Assembly: GCA_966186595.1 (NCBI GenBank)
Contig: CBIFWO010000016.1
Coordinates: 1 to 21,517, forward strand
DNA length: 21,517 bases
Source: JALRBM01 sp966186595
GTDB lineage: Bacteria; Patescibacteriota; Saccharimonadia; Saccharimonadales; Saccharimonadaceae
Reading direction: 5' to 3'
The first letter of the stretch is position 1. Each line of letters begins with the position of its first letter. Positions 7,973 through 13,654 of this stretch are shown here, one piece after another. Made by a program: the position numbers and the translations under genes. Below the pieces are notes generated by a model. That model had not been told where the DNA came from, made no database searches, and worked only from the letters and a program-made list of their open reading frames with translations.

Positions 7973-9911
7973 GCCGATTGTTCTCAGTAATGGCGAGCTG
8001 CACGTTGGGATTAACAAGTTTGGACTTGTGCATGACTTTTACTTTCCCTATGTCGGCCTAGAAGATCATGCGGCAGGAAAATCGCTTCGTCATCATGTGG
8101 GTATATGGATTGATGGAGAGATCAGCTGGCTGGATAGTGGTGAATGGCAGTTCTCGTTCCGTTACCCGCACCGGGCATTGATTGGTCACACAATTGCCAA
8201 GAACGATAGAATGGGTGTACTGCTGGAATTTGATGATCTGGTTGACGCGAGCATAAGCGCTTTTCTACGCAATATCCATGTCGTTAATCTGCGCGAATAT
8301 CCGCGTGAGATTCGCTTGTTTATGCATCAGGCTTTTGTGATTGGTGATGCGCGCAGCAATACCGACACTGCACAGTACTTGCCCGAAACAGAGGCCATCC
8401 TTCACTACCGTGGTCGTCGAGCTTTTATTATTTCTGGCGTGACTGACAAAGACCAACAGGCTTTTGATCAGTATACAGTTGGTCTGTTTGGTATCGAGGG
8501 TTGGGAGGGCACGTATCGTGATGCTGACGACGGTGAGCTTAGTTTTAGCCCCGTAGAGCATGGCCGCGTTGACTCAACGATTCGTTTCAAGTTGAATGTC
8601 GGAGCGCACAGTTCAGAAAGAGTGCATTATTGGATTGCCGCCGGTACCTCCATGCGCGAGGCGTTATATGTTCACCGTCAAATACGAGAAGATGGTCTGC
8701 TAAAACGACTACACCAGACGGCAGATTGGTGGCATAACTGGCTAGGACCTGTTCTGAATGTTGCGGAGAAAGTGAACGTTGAACATCACGATAGTTTTAT
8801 CCGAAGCGCGATGATCATGAAATCACAAATTGACAAGCGTGGTGCTGTCATTGCTAGCACAGATACAGCAATGCTGAACTACTCTCGCGATGCTTATGCG
8901 TACTGCTGGCCCCGCGACGGTGCATATGTGCTCTGGCCCCTTATTCGAATGGGATATGTCGACGAACCCCGCAGGTTTTTCGAATTTTGTCGTCGTGGCC
9001 TCCACCCAAGTGGATATTTGATGCACAAATATCGTGCCGATGGCGCTCTAGGAAGCAGCTGGCATCCCTACGTCCATGGCGATGGTCTAATCGCACCGCC
9101 TATTCAAGAGGATGAAACCGCTCTAGTACTGTTTGTATTCGCACAGTTTTATCAAATGCATCCTGACGCGCGGCTTTTGAATGAGTTCTATCACACGATG
9201 ATTGCGCCCATGGCAAACTTTATGACAAGTTACATTGATGAAACTACCGGGCTACCAAAGCCGAGCTATGACTTATGGGAGGAGGTATTTCTTACCAGTA
9301 CGTATACGACGGCGATCGTTCACGCTTCGCTCCTCGCAGCGGCGGATCTGGCCGAAGAGGCCAAAGACCCCGATAGTGCAGTAAAATGGCGTGCGAGCGC
9401 CGATGATATGCTCGTCGCAGCACATAAATATCTCTATAACAACGAGCGCCGCATGTTTTACAAAGGGCTTATCACGAAGGACGGAGAGATTATTTATAAT
9501 GCTACTTTGGATCTCTCTAGCTTCTTTGGTTCGTTTATGTTTGGCCTCTTTCCGCTGGAAGGTGACGAGATGAAGACCGCTGCCGAAACAATTGAAAAGA
9601 CGTTCGGTTTACAAGATGGTACCCGCGGCCTCCCACGCTACGAGAATGATCAATACAATCGTGTTAGCTCGGAAATCACTGGCAACTGGTGGTTTATCCC
9701 GACGCTTTGGTGGGCTCAGTACTGTCTGGAGATTGGAGAAACCGATAAGGCGAAAGGAATCCTCGATTGGATCAAACAACACGCGGACACGACCGATATG
9801 CTCGCCGAACAGATTAATCCACTGACGAATGAGTCCCTTTCTGTCTCCCCCCTTACCTGGAGTCATGCAGAATATATGGCAACCCTTTTAGATACGATTA
9901 CGGAGCATTAA
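7965..9911 (+). CDS. Glycoside hydrolase family 15 (glucoamylase-like)
   Basis: 648 residues: an N-terminal beta-sandwich (about 1-265) followed by the (alpha/alpha)6 barrel, the architecture of prokaryotic glucoamylases. Barrel landmarks are WPRDG at 315-319, IQEDETALVL, PSYDLWEEV with the general acid E439, and the general base E615 in LAEQINP. The SVSPLTWSHAEY segment that closes the active site follows. The expected reaction is release of beta-glucose from non-reducing ends of alpha-glucans, with inversion; a trehalase-like or glucodextranase-like specificity is possible in this family. There is no signal peptide, so it should work in the cytoplasm. The ATG overlaps the GH57 end by eight bases and follows a G-rich binding site, showing co-expression. 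Confidence 0.93.
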   Translation: MARPIVLSNGELHVGINKFGLVHDFYFPYVGLEDHAAGKSLRHHVGIWIDGEISWLDSGEWQFSFRYPHRALIGHTIAKNDRMGVLLEFDDLVDASISAFLRNIHVVNLREYPREIRLFMHQAFVIGDARSNTDTAQYLPETEAILHYRGRRAFIISGVTDKDQQAFDQYTVGLFGIEGWEGTYRDADDGELSFSPVEHGRVDSTIRFKLNVGAHSSERVHYWIAAGTSMREALYVHRQIREDGLLKRLHQTADWWHNWLGPVLNVAEKVNVEHHDSFIRSAMIMKSQIDKRGAVIASTDTAMLNYSRDAYAYCWPRDGAYVLWPLIRMGYVDEPRRFFEFCRRGLHPSGYLMHKYRADGALGSSWHPYVHGDGLIAPPIQEDETALVLFVFAQFYQMHPDARLLNEFYHTMIAPMANFMTSYIDETTGLPKPSYDLWEEVFLTSTYTTAIVHASLLAAADLAEEAKDPDSAVKWRASADDMLVAAHKYLYNNERRMFYKGLITKDGEIIYNATLDLSSFFGSFMFGLFPLEGDEMKTAAETIEKTFGLQDGTRGLPRYENDQYNRVSSEITGNWWFIPTLWWAQYCLEIGETDKAKGILDWIKQHADTTDMLAEQINPLTNESLSVSPLTWSHAEYMATLLDTITEH

Positions 9912-9912
9912 T

Positions 9913-10599
9913 ATGATAAAGTCGACTGCGAAATATCTTCTAAAAGCTATCGCACCATCCAGGGTGCTCCAATCTCGTCTTCACAAGCGTGTCTATATGG
10001 ATTTTGCCGAGAAAGTTGGACTCGTTTATTTTGGGTACGTCGATCAACGTACGGATGAGCATCGTCTGGTGCGTGGCCTAACGCTGTCACCTCATCACCG
10101 TGATAACCATTATTGTATTGGCACCTTTCAAAAGTATGATGTTACTTTAGTTGAGCGCATGGACACAATCCGGTTCCCAAAGAAACAACCCAAGAATCAC
10201 ACCTGGATCATTATGGAGTTCGATCTCCATACAAAGGTTGACCTCCCGCATGTGTTTTTAGGTTTGCATTCGCATAGTGAAACTTTCTATGCGCACCTGT
10301 TTACGAAATTCTCGAATTTGATTAAGGCACCTCTTGGTACCTTTGGTGCATACGACCCCGCCTTTACAAGCCGCTATGCTGTATACACCGAACCAGCCAA
10401 AACAATTGAAGCCGAGCACCTATTTGATCAAGATACGGCGAAAATCATTGCTGAACGTTTTGGTGGGCTCACGGTGGAGGTTTCCGAGAACTGTCTCTAT
10501 CTGTACGCCGAACACCAACGACCAACAGAGGCATTGCTTGAGCGAATGATTAAATACGGCGTCTGGTTGGCGGGATCAATCGACGAAAGATCGAAGTAG
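9913..10599 (+). CDS. Unknown 228-residue protein, last gene of the alpha-glucan operon
   Basis: I do not recognise the family. The start is one base after the GH15 stop, so it belongs to the same transcript. The sequence has a basic N terminus (about 1-28), then alternating strands and helices: LVYFGYVDQ, a His/Arg-rich stretch LSPHHRDNHYCIGTF, a strand TWIIMEFDL, HVFLGLHSHSETFY, and a final helical part. There is no signal peptide or long membrane helix, and no nucleotide-binding loop that I can name. The cluster of histidines at about residues 60-67 and 119-123 could bind metal, but that is only suggested by composition. Position implies a part in glucan handling or its control. It ends 48 bases before the convergent bL33 gene. 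Confidence 0.72.
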   Translation: MIKSTAKYLLKAIAPSRVLQSRLHKRVYMDFAEKVGLVYFGYVDQRTDEHRLVRGLTLSPHHRDNHYCIGTFQKYDVTLVERMDTIRFPKKQPKNHTWIIMEFDLHTKVDLPHVFLGLHSHSETFYAHLFTKFSNLIKAPLGTFGAYDPAFTSRYAVYTEPAKTIEAEHLFDQDTAKIIAERFGGLTVEVSENCLYLYAEHQRPTEALLERMIKYGVWLAGSIDERSK

Positions 10600-10603
10600 C
10601 ATC

Positions 10604-10626
10604 AAAAAACCGGCCTACGCAGCCGG
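10604..10626 (-). terminator. Rho-independent terminator of the bL33 gene
   Basis: On the minus strand, CCGGC and GCCGG form a five-base stem around a seven-base loop and run directly into six U's. On the plus strand no T-run follows the hairpin, so it serves bL33 rather than the glucan operon. Confidence 0.75.
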
Positions 10627-10646
10627 AGATTTGGACAGTCAAATGA

Positions 10647-10850
10647 TTAACTCTTGCGAGCCTTGACTTCGTTTCGACCAAGGTTCTTCTTGGTTTCCTT
10701 GTACCACGCGTGAACACGAGCGATTGGGTCATACGCTCGCTTGCGAAGTGGCTCTGGGTTGTTCTGCGTGTTCTTGGTCGTGTAAATGCGGTGGCCAGTT
10801 AGCTCACTGACGAGACCAATTAACTTGCGCTTGGTGTTCTTCTTTGCCAT
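10647..10850 (-). CDS. rpmG: Ribosomal protein bL33
   Basis: 67 residues, slightly longer than the common 50-55 because of a basic C-terminal tail (about 55-67, NLGRNEVKARKS). The core is recognisable: KRKLIGLVS, HRIYTTKNTQNNPE, then LRKRAYDPIARVHAWYKETK. It is a small protein of the large ribosomal subunit. The four cysteines of the zinc-binding form are absent, so this is a zinc-independent version. It is a single gene with its own extended -10 promoter and a strong terminator. The ribosome binding site is weak, with only GAG at a plausible place. Confidence 0.93.
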   Translation of the reverse strand: MAKKNTKRKLIGLVSELTGHRIYTTKNTQNNPEPLRKRAYDPIARVHAWYKETKKNLGRNEVKARKS

Positions 10851-10886
10851 TACTTACTCACTTAGTTTTTTATTACAATCCTAGAT

Positions 10887-10895
10887 ATTTTAGCA
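10887..10895 (-). promoter_or_regulatory. Extended -10 promoter of the bL33 gene
   Basis: The minus strand reads TGCTAAAAT, the TGn extension plus five of six -10 bases, with a weak -35 17 bases further up. The leader would be about 30 bases. Confidence 0.55.
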
Positions 10896-10930
10896 TAGTA
10901 CAGTAAAAATTACTAGGGTTAAACAACACA

Positions 10931-11006
10931 TGGAGCCATCGTCGGGGGTTGAACCCGAGACCTCATCCTTACCATGGATGCGCTCTACCAACTGAGCTAC
11001 GACGGC
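10931..11006 (-). tRNA. tRNA-Thr (anticodon GGT)
   Basis: A 76-base cloverleaf on the minus strand, from GCCGTCG to the encoded CCA. The acceptor arms GCCGTCG and CGATGGC pair with one G-U. The D arm is TAGCTCAGTTGGTAGAGC and the T arm holds GGTTCAACC. The anticodon stem CATCC/GGATG encloses the loop ATGGTAA, giving GGT, which reads ACC and ACT threonine codons. The discriminator is T. Confidence 0.96.
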
Positions 11007-11009
11007 GTA

Positions 11010-11035
11010 CCTCGGTTAATTGTACCAAACCGAGG
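11010..11035. repeat. Inverted repeat overlapping the tRNA-Thr(GGT) -10 box
   Basis: Perfect eight-base arms, CCTCGGTT at 11010-11017 and AACCGAGG at 11028-11035, enclose a ten-base loop that contains most of the -10 box. No T-run follows on either strand, so it is not an ordinary terminator for the membrane-protein gene just upstream. It may be an operator or a weak end signal. Confidence 0.5.
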
Positions 11036-11047
11036 GAAATATGCCAA
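11019..11047 (-). promoter_or_regulatory. Promoter of tRNA-Thr(GGT)
   Basis: TTGGCA (minus, 11047-11042; five of six -35 bases), a 17-base spacer, and TACAAT (11024-11019) preceded by TGG, so both a good -35 and an extended -10 are present. The tRNA begins 13 bases after the -10 box. Confidence 0.75.
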
Positions 11048-11055
11048 GATACAGG

Positions 11056-11334
11056 CTACTTGGACTTGGTGTTTTTGGCGTTCTGACGAGACGCAAGACG
11101 ACTAAGAACTGCTGATTGTAGCAGCGCCCAAACGACGGCATTTGCGAGGAATATCCCTGCACTGATGATGGCGATCACCAGAATATTCTGACCGAGGTCG
11201 TGATTCATCAGGCCAACAATTCCAGCGCAAAGTACCAGTCCGATGGCTACCGCCATATAGACATGCTGCAGCTTCACGCGTTCGTCCGTGTCAACGTTCC
11301 ATTTTATTAGCGATTCTCTTAATGATTCAAACAT
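11056..11334 (-). CDS. Small two-helix membrane protein, unknown function
   Basis: 92 residues with two hydrophobic helices, at about 24-42 (HVYMAVAIGLVLCAGIVGL) and about 50-73 (ILVIAIISAGIFLANAVVWALL). Both ends are charged, and the C terminus is basic (RLASRQNAKNTKSK), suggesting cytoplasmic tails. I do not know the family. The start follows GAGAGG by six bases, a good ribosome binding site, and the gene has one of the best promoters in the window, with a palindrome in its spacer. That combination implies a well-expressed, controlled gene. It stands alone; the next gene on its strand is tRNA-Thr. Confidence 0.78.
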   Translation of the reverse strand: MFESLRESLIKWNVDTDERVKLQHVYMAVAIGLVLCAGIVGLMNHDLGQNILVIAIISAGIFLANAVVWALLQSAVLSRLASRQNAKNTKSK

Positions 11335-11359
11335 TTTTTACCTCTCGAATTTCCCTGTT

Positions 11360-11388
11360 ATTTTAACATCTACATGTTAACATGTCAA
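11360..11388 (-). promoter_or_regulatory. Strong promoter of the small membrane protein gene
   Basis: A perfect TTGACA (minus, 11388-11383), a 17-base spacer, and TAAAAT (11365-11360) with a TGn extension. The 5' leader of about 20 bases holds the GAGAGG ribosome binding site. Confidence 0.82.
11372..11385. promoter_or_regulatory. 14-base palindrome, candidate operator
   Basis: ACATGTTAACATGT is perfectly self-complementary and overlaps the -35 box and spacer of the membrane-protein promoter. A dimeric repressor bound there would block RNA polymerase. No regulator gene is next to it, so the operator role is inferred from position alone. Confidence 0.5.
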
Positions 11389-11429
11389 CTTATCTCCTCT
11401 GTGGTTGCGCTCTACCATGGTAAAATCAC

Positions 11430-11458
11430 TTGAAAATTAAGGTGAAATTCGATAAAAT
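11430..11458 (+). promoter_or_regulatory. Promoter of the tRNA-Thr(TGT)/tRNA-Tyr unit
   Basis: TTGAAA at 11430-11435 (five of six), a 17-base spacer, and TAAAAT at 11453-11458 (five of six). Transcription would begin about 14 bases before the first tRNA. A second, weaker extended -10 (TGGTAAAAT) lies at 11418-11426. Confidence 0.75.
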
Positions 11459-11478
11459 TACTCTTGTATCCACAACAT

Positions 11479-11555
11479 GCCGCTTTAGCTCAGTTGGTTA
11501 GAGCAACTGTTTTGTAAACAGTAGGTCTTCGGTTCGAGTCCGAAAAGCGGCTCCA
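11479..11555 (+). tRNA. tRNA-Thr (anticodon TGT)
   Basis: A 77-base cloverleaf from GCCGCTT to an encoded CCA. The acceptor arms GCCGCTT and AAGCGGC pair fully. The anticodon stem ACTGT/ACAGT encloses TTTGTAA, giving TGT, which reads ACA and possibly other threonine codons. It is the first of two tRNAs on one transcript; the next begins three bases after the CCA. Confidence 0.96.
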
Positions 11556-11558
11556 TGT

Positions 11559-11644
11559 GCTGGGGTTGTGGAGCGGTCAAACACAGCAGACTGTAAATCT
11601 GCCGGCTTTCGCCTTCGTAGGTTCGAATCCTACCCCCAGTACCA
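11559..11644 (+). tRNA. tRNA-Tyr (anticodon GTA)
   Basis: An 86-base class II tRNA. The anticodon stem GCAGA/TCTGC encloses CTGTAAA, giving GTA. A long variable arm (CGGCTTTCGCC...) follows, as expected for bacterial tRNA-Tyr, then the T arm GTAGG-TTCGAAT-CCTAC and an encoded CCA. The acceptor GCTGGGG pairs with CCCCAGT, leaving an unusual G1-U72 end pair. Confidence 0.95.
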
Positions 11645-11650
11645 TGTAAA

Positions 11651-11678
11651 GCGCCCTGCATTATCGCGGGGCGTTTTA
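11651..11678 (+). terminator. Terminator of the tRNA unit
   Basis: CGCCCTGC (11652-11659) and GCGGGGCG (11666-11673) form an eight-base stem with one U-G pair around a six-base loop, followed by TTTT. It starts seven bases after tRNA-Tyr and its T-tract merges into the -35 region of the next gene. Confidence 0.8.
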
Positions 11679-11702
11679 CTTTGGTGAGGACATCTATATA
11701 CT
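11675..11702 (+). promoter_or_regulatory. Promoter of the deoxyribosyltransferase-like gene (leaderless)
   Basis: TTTACT at 11675-11680 (four of six), a 16-base spacer, and TATACT at 11697-11702 (five of six). Six bases then lead to the ATG at 11709, so transcription should begin at the start codon. No ribosome binding site is present. Confidence 0.6.
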
Positions 11703-11708
11703 AAAATC

Positions 11709-12113
11709 ATGAATTTCTTTGTTTCTGGTCAGATAGAGGACGTGCAACACATCCGTATAGTTATGGATGCCATTACTGCCGCAGGTCACGTCATTACGCA
11801 CGACTGGACTGCTAGCGATACGATGTTGGGTGGTCGCGAAGAAAAGCTGAAAAATCTTGAAGAAACGGGGAGACGTGCCAAGGCAGATATCGACGGAGTC
11901 ATCAGCGCCGATGTGTACGTTCTTTCCAGTAATAATCAGCAGGTTGGTAAAGGCATGTACGTTGAGCTAGGTGCTGCTTTGGCGCTTTTTGAGACCATCG
12001 GCAAGCCAAAGCTCTATATCATCGGAGAGCTACATCATCTATCGGTATTCTATCTTCACCCTTCTATTATTCGTCGAAAGGATATTGGTGAAGTCCTCGC
12101 TGACTTCAGGTAG
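11709..12113 (+). CDS. Nucleoside 2-deoxyribosyltransferase-like protein
   Basis: 134 residues, the usual size of the family. The N terminus begins with a strand MNFFVSGQI. The hallmark near the C terminus is GKGMYVELGAALAL, where E86 corresponds to the catalytic glutamate that attacks C1 of the deoxyribose. A following strand, KPKLYIIGE, fits the fold. Family members swap bases between deoxynucleosides or cleave deoxynucleoside 5'-monophosphates, in nucleotide salvage. A parasite-like bacterium with few biosynthetic genes would gain from this, but the exact substrate is open. It is a single gene behind the tRNA terminator, with a leaderless promoter. It converges with the TPR gene, leaving one base between stops. 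Confidence 0.8.
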   Translation: MNFFVSGQIEDVQHIRIVMDAITAAGHVITHDWTASDTMLGGREEKLKNLEETGRRAKADIDGVISADVYVLSSNNQQVGKGMYVELGAALALFETIGKPKLYIIGELHHLSVFYLHPSIIRRKDIGEVLADFR

Positions 12114-12114
12114 A

Positions 12115-12771
12115 TTACATCACTACGCGGCGAGGCTGCTTTAAATGTCGCGGTTGAGGTTGTTGTGCGGCGGTCATCTTGATTACTTTGATGCGTAGGT
12201 CTTCGGCTAAATCTTCTTGCCCGGTGCGCTCATAAGCATCGGCCAAGATCTTAAGGGTCTGGGGTGTTTCGTCGAGCTCGACTGCACGCTCTAGTGATTC
12301 GAGCATCTTTTTAGGACGGCCTAGCTTCTCCTGCACTTTTGCGTAGGCAACATGACGAGCGGCTAGATCACCCTCCATGGCGAGGGCTTGTTCGAACGCG
12401 AGGGCCGCCTTTTCGTAGTGTTTCGTCTCGTAGTAAATCAGGCCAACATTATGGAGACTACTTGCGCTTGGCTCCAGGCTCTGGGCGATTTCAAAACATT
12501 CTATAGCGTCTTTGAAGGCTTGCTGCTTTGCATACAGGATACCGAGGCGGTTATACGCTGTGGCATTTCGCTCATCTACACGCAAGATAGTAAGGAGTGC
12601 TTTTTCGGCGCGAAGATATTTTTTTTCCTGCAATGACTCCTGGGCGACATCCCAAAGGCGATCGAGTTTTTCTGAGATACGAAGCGGGAGATCGGTTGCG
12701 ACTTCTGTGATGGTCTGACGACGCCAAATCGCCCACGCGCCAAAGGCTGCAATCAGTAAAATGCCTAACAT
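12115..12771 (-). CDS. Membrane-anchored TPR protein
   Basis: 218 residues. The first about 17 form one hydrophobic helix (MLGILLIAAFGAWAIWRR), an anchor with the rest on the cytoplasmic side, by the positive-inside rule. About five tetratricopeptide units follow from residue 37 to 195. Clear ones include YLRAEKALLTILRVDERN, AYNRLGILYAKQQAFKDAIE and HNVGLIYYETKHYEKAALAF. The tail is basic and Gln/Pro-rich. TPR arrays bind partner proteins; the partner is unknown. An extended -10 box lies nine bases upstream of the ATG and there is no ribosome binding site, so the gene is separate from the trpS operon upstream and probably leaderless. Confidence 0.85.
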   Translation of the reverse strand: MLGILLIAAFGAWAIWRRQTITEVATDLPLRISEKLDRLWDVAQESLQEKKYLRAEKALLTILRVDERNATAYNRLGILYAKQQAFKDAIECFEIAQSLEPSASSLHNVGLIYYETKHYEKAALAFEQALAMEGDLAARHVAYAKVQEKLGRPKKMLESLERAVELDETPQTLKILADAYERTGQEDLAEDLRIKVIKMTAAQQPQPRHLKQPRRVVM

Positions 12772-12780
12772 ATTAGATTA

Positions 12781-12789
12781 ATTATAGCA
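12781..12789 (-). promoter_or_regulatory. Extended -10 promoter of the TPR gene (near-leaderless)
   Basis: The minus strand reads TGCTATAAT, the same nine bases as at the MscS-type gene and the trpS leader. The ATG at 12771 follows after nine bases. Confidence 0.62.
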
Positions 12790-12829
12790 CAAGAGGACTT
12801 TGACGATGGCGGAACTTTATAGGCTATCG

Positions 12830-13654
12830 TTACAGTACATACCGGACGAGTTGTAGACGAACGTTATGGTTTGTTTTTAGTTTCGACTGAATGTCCAGGA
12901 GTTTTTCGAGTTGCCGCAGCAGTGTCGTCTGAGGTTTCTGGCTGAGGCTTCGTCTTGCGATCAAAAGCGCACTTTCGATTAGTCGTATCGACTTTGCTCT
13001 GTCATTTTGGTACTGATTCACGAGTAATAGACGATCATAGGCACTCGCTTGGAGGAGCTGCCTGGCATCGGTCATGATCTTGGCCTGCTCGCTAAAGTAT
13101 TCATCATCCTCAAGCAGTCGCGTTAGCTTGGCGGGAAGACCCTCGGCAATAAATTGAAGTTGAGCACGCTTCGTGGGATTTTCTGTGCCTTGTTCATTCA
13201 GAAATTCGATGGTCTGTTCGCTCGTGATCGGGAGGATGTGAGTACGCTGAACGCGCGAAAGGATTGTTGGCAGGAGCTTCTCGGGTGTATGTGATGTAAG
13301 GATAAAGTGAATGTTCCTGTTCGGTTCTTCTAATAACTTCAGAAAGGCCGCTTGTCCACCTGAACTCATCCGTTCAGCCCCGTCGAGGATGATAATGCGA
13401 CGAGTCGTTTGCTTGGATCTCGTATGTTCATATAGTTCACGAATTTTTTCGACCGCGATAACACCCGCTTGGCTATCTATCCCGCCTTTGCTATCGAATG
13501 GTTGCAATACGAGGGCTAAATTCCTACCCGCCAGATGCCGAGCGATGGTCAATAGGCCAATTCCCTCGTCGCCAGACAACAAGATTGACTGAGGTGGCTC
13601 TCGCATGAGCGCATCTAGGTGTTTGGTGCTACTAGGATGGATATAGATGCTCAT
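12830..13654 (-). CDS. holB: DNA polymerase III delta' subunit-like protein
   Basis: 274 residues with the AAA+ clamp-loader pattern. Present are QSILLSGDEGIG at about 23-34 (Walker A position), RRIIILDGAERMS (Walker B position), AFLKLLEEP (a strong clamp-loader signature), FILTSHTPEKLLPTILSRVQR (sensor 1 and the SRC-like motif), and a helical C-terminal domain. The Walker A lysine is missing (GDEGIGLL instead of GxxGxGKT) and the zinc-binding cysteines are absent. It should therefore be a non-hydrolysing delta'-type wrench subunit of the loader that places the beta clamp on DNA. Its ATG overlaps the stop of the pseudouridine synthase gene (ATGA), making it the last gene of the trpS operon. 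Confidence 0.87.
   Translation of the reverse strand: MSIYIHPSSTKHLDALMREPPQSILLSGDEGIGLLTIARHLAGRNLALVLQPFDSKGGIDSQAGVIAVEKIRELYEHTRSKQTTRRIIILDGAERMSSGGQAAFLKLLEEPNRNIHFILTSHTPEKLLPTILSRVQRTHILPITSEQTIEFLNEQGTENPTKRAQLQFIAEGLPAKLTRLLEDDEYFSEQAKIMTDARQLLQASAYDRLLLVNQYQNDRAKSIRLIESALLIARRSLSQKPQTTLLRQLEKLLDIQSKLKTNHNVRLQLVRYVL

Noticed and set aside
10600..10630. The CCGGC/GCCGG hairpin as a terminator for the glucan operon
   Set aside because: On the plus strand no T-run follows the hairpin. The U-run lies only on the minus-strand side, after bL33.
11403..11418. A tRNA-like string (minus strand, TGGTAGAGCGCAACC) suggesting a tRNA remnant or attachment site
   Set aside because: Only about 15 bases match a D arm and the start of an anticodon stem. 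There is no acceptor or T arm, no integrase gene and no second copy marking an element edge.
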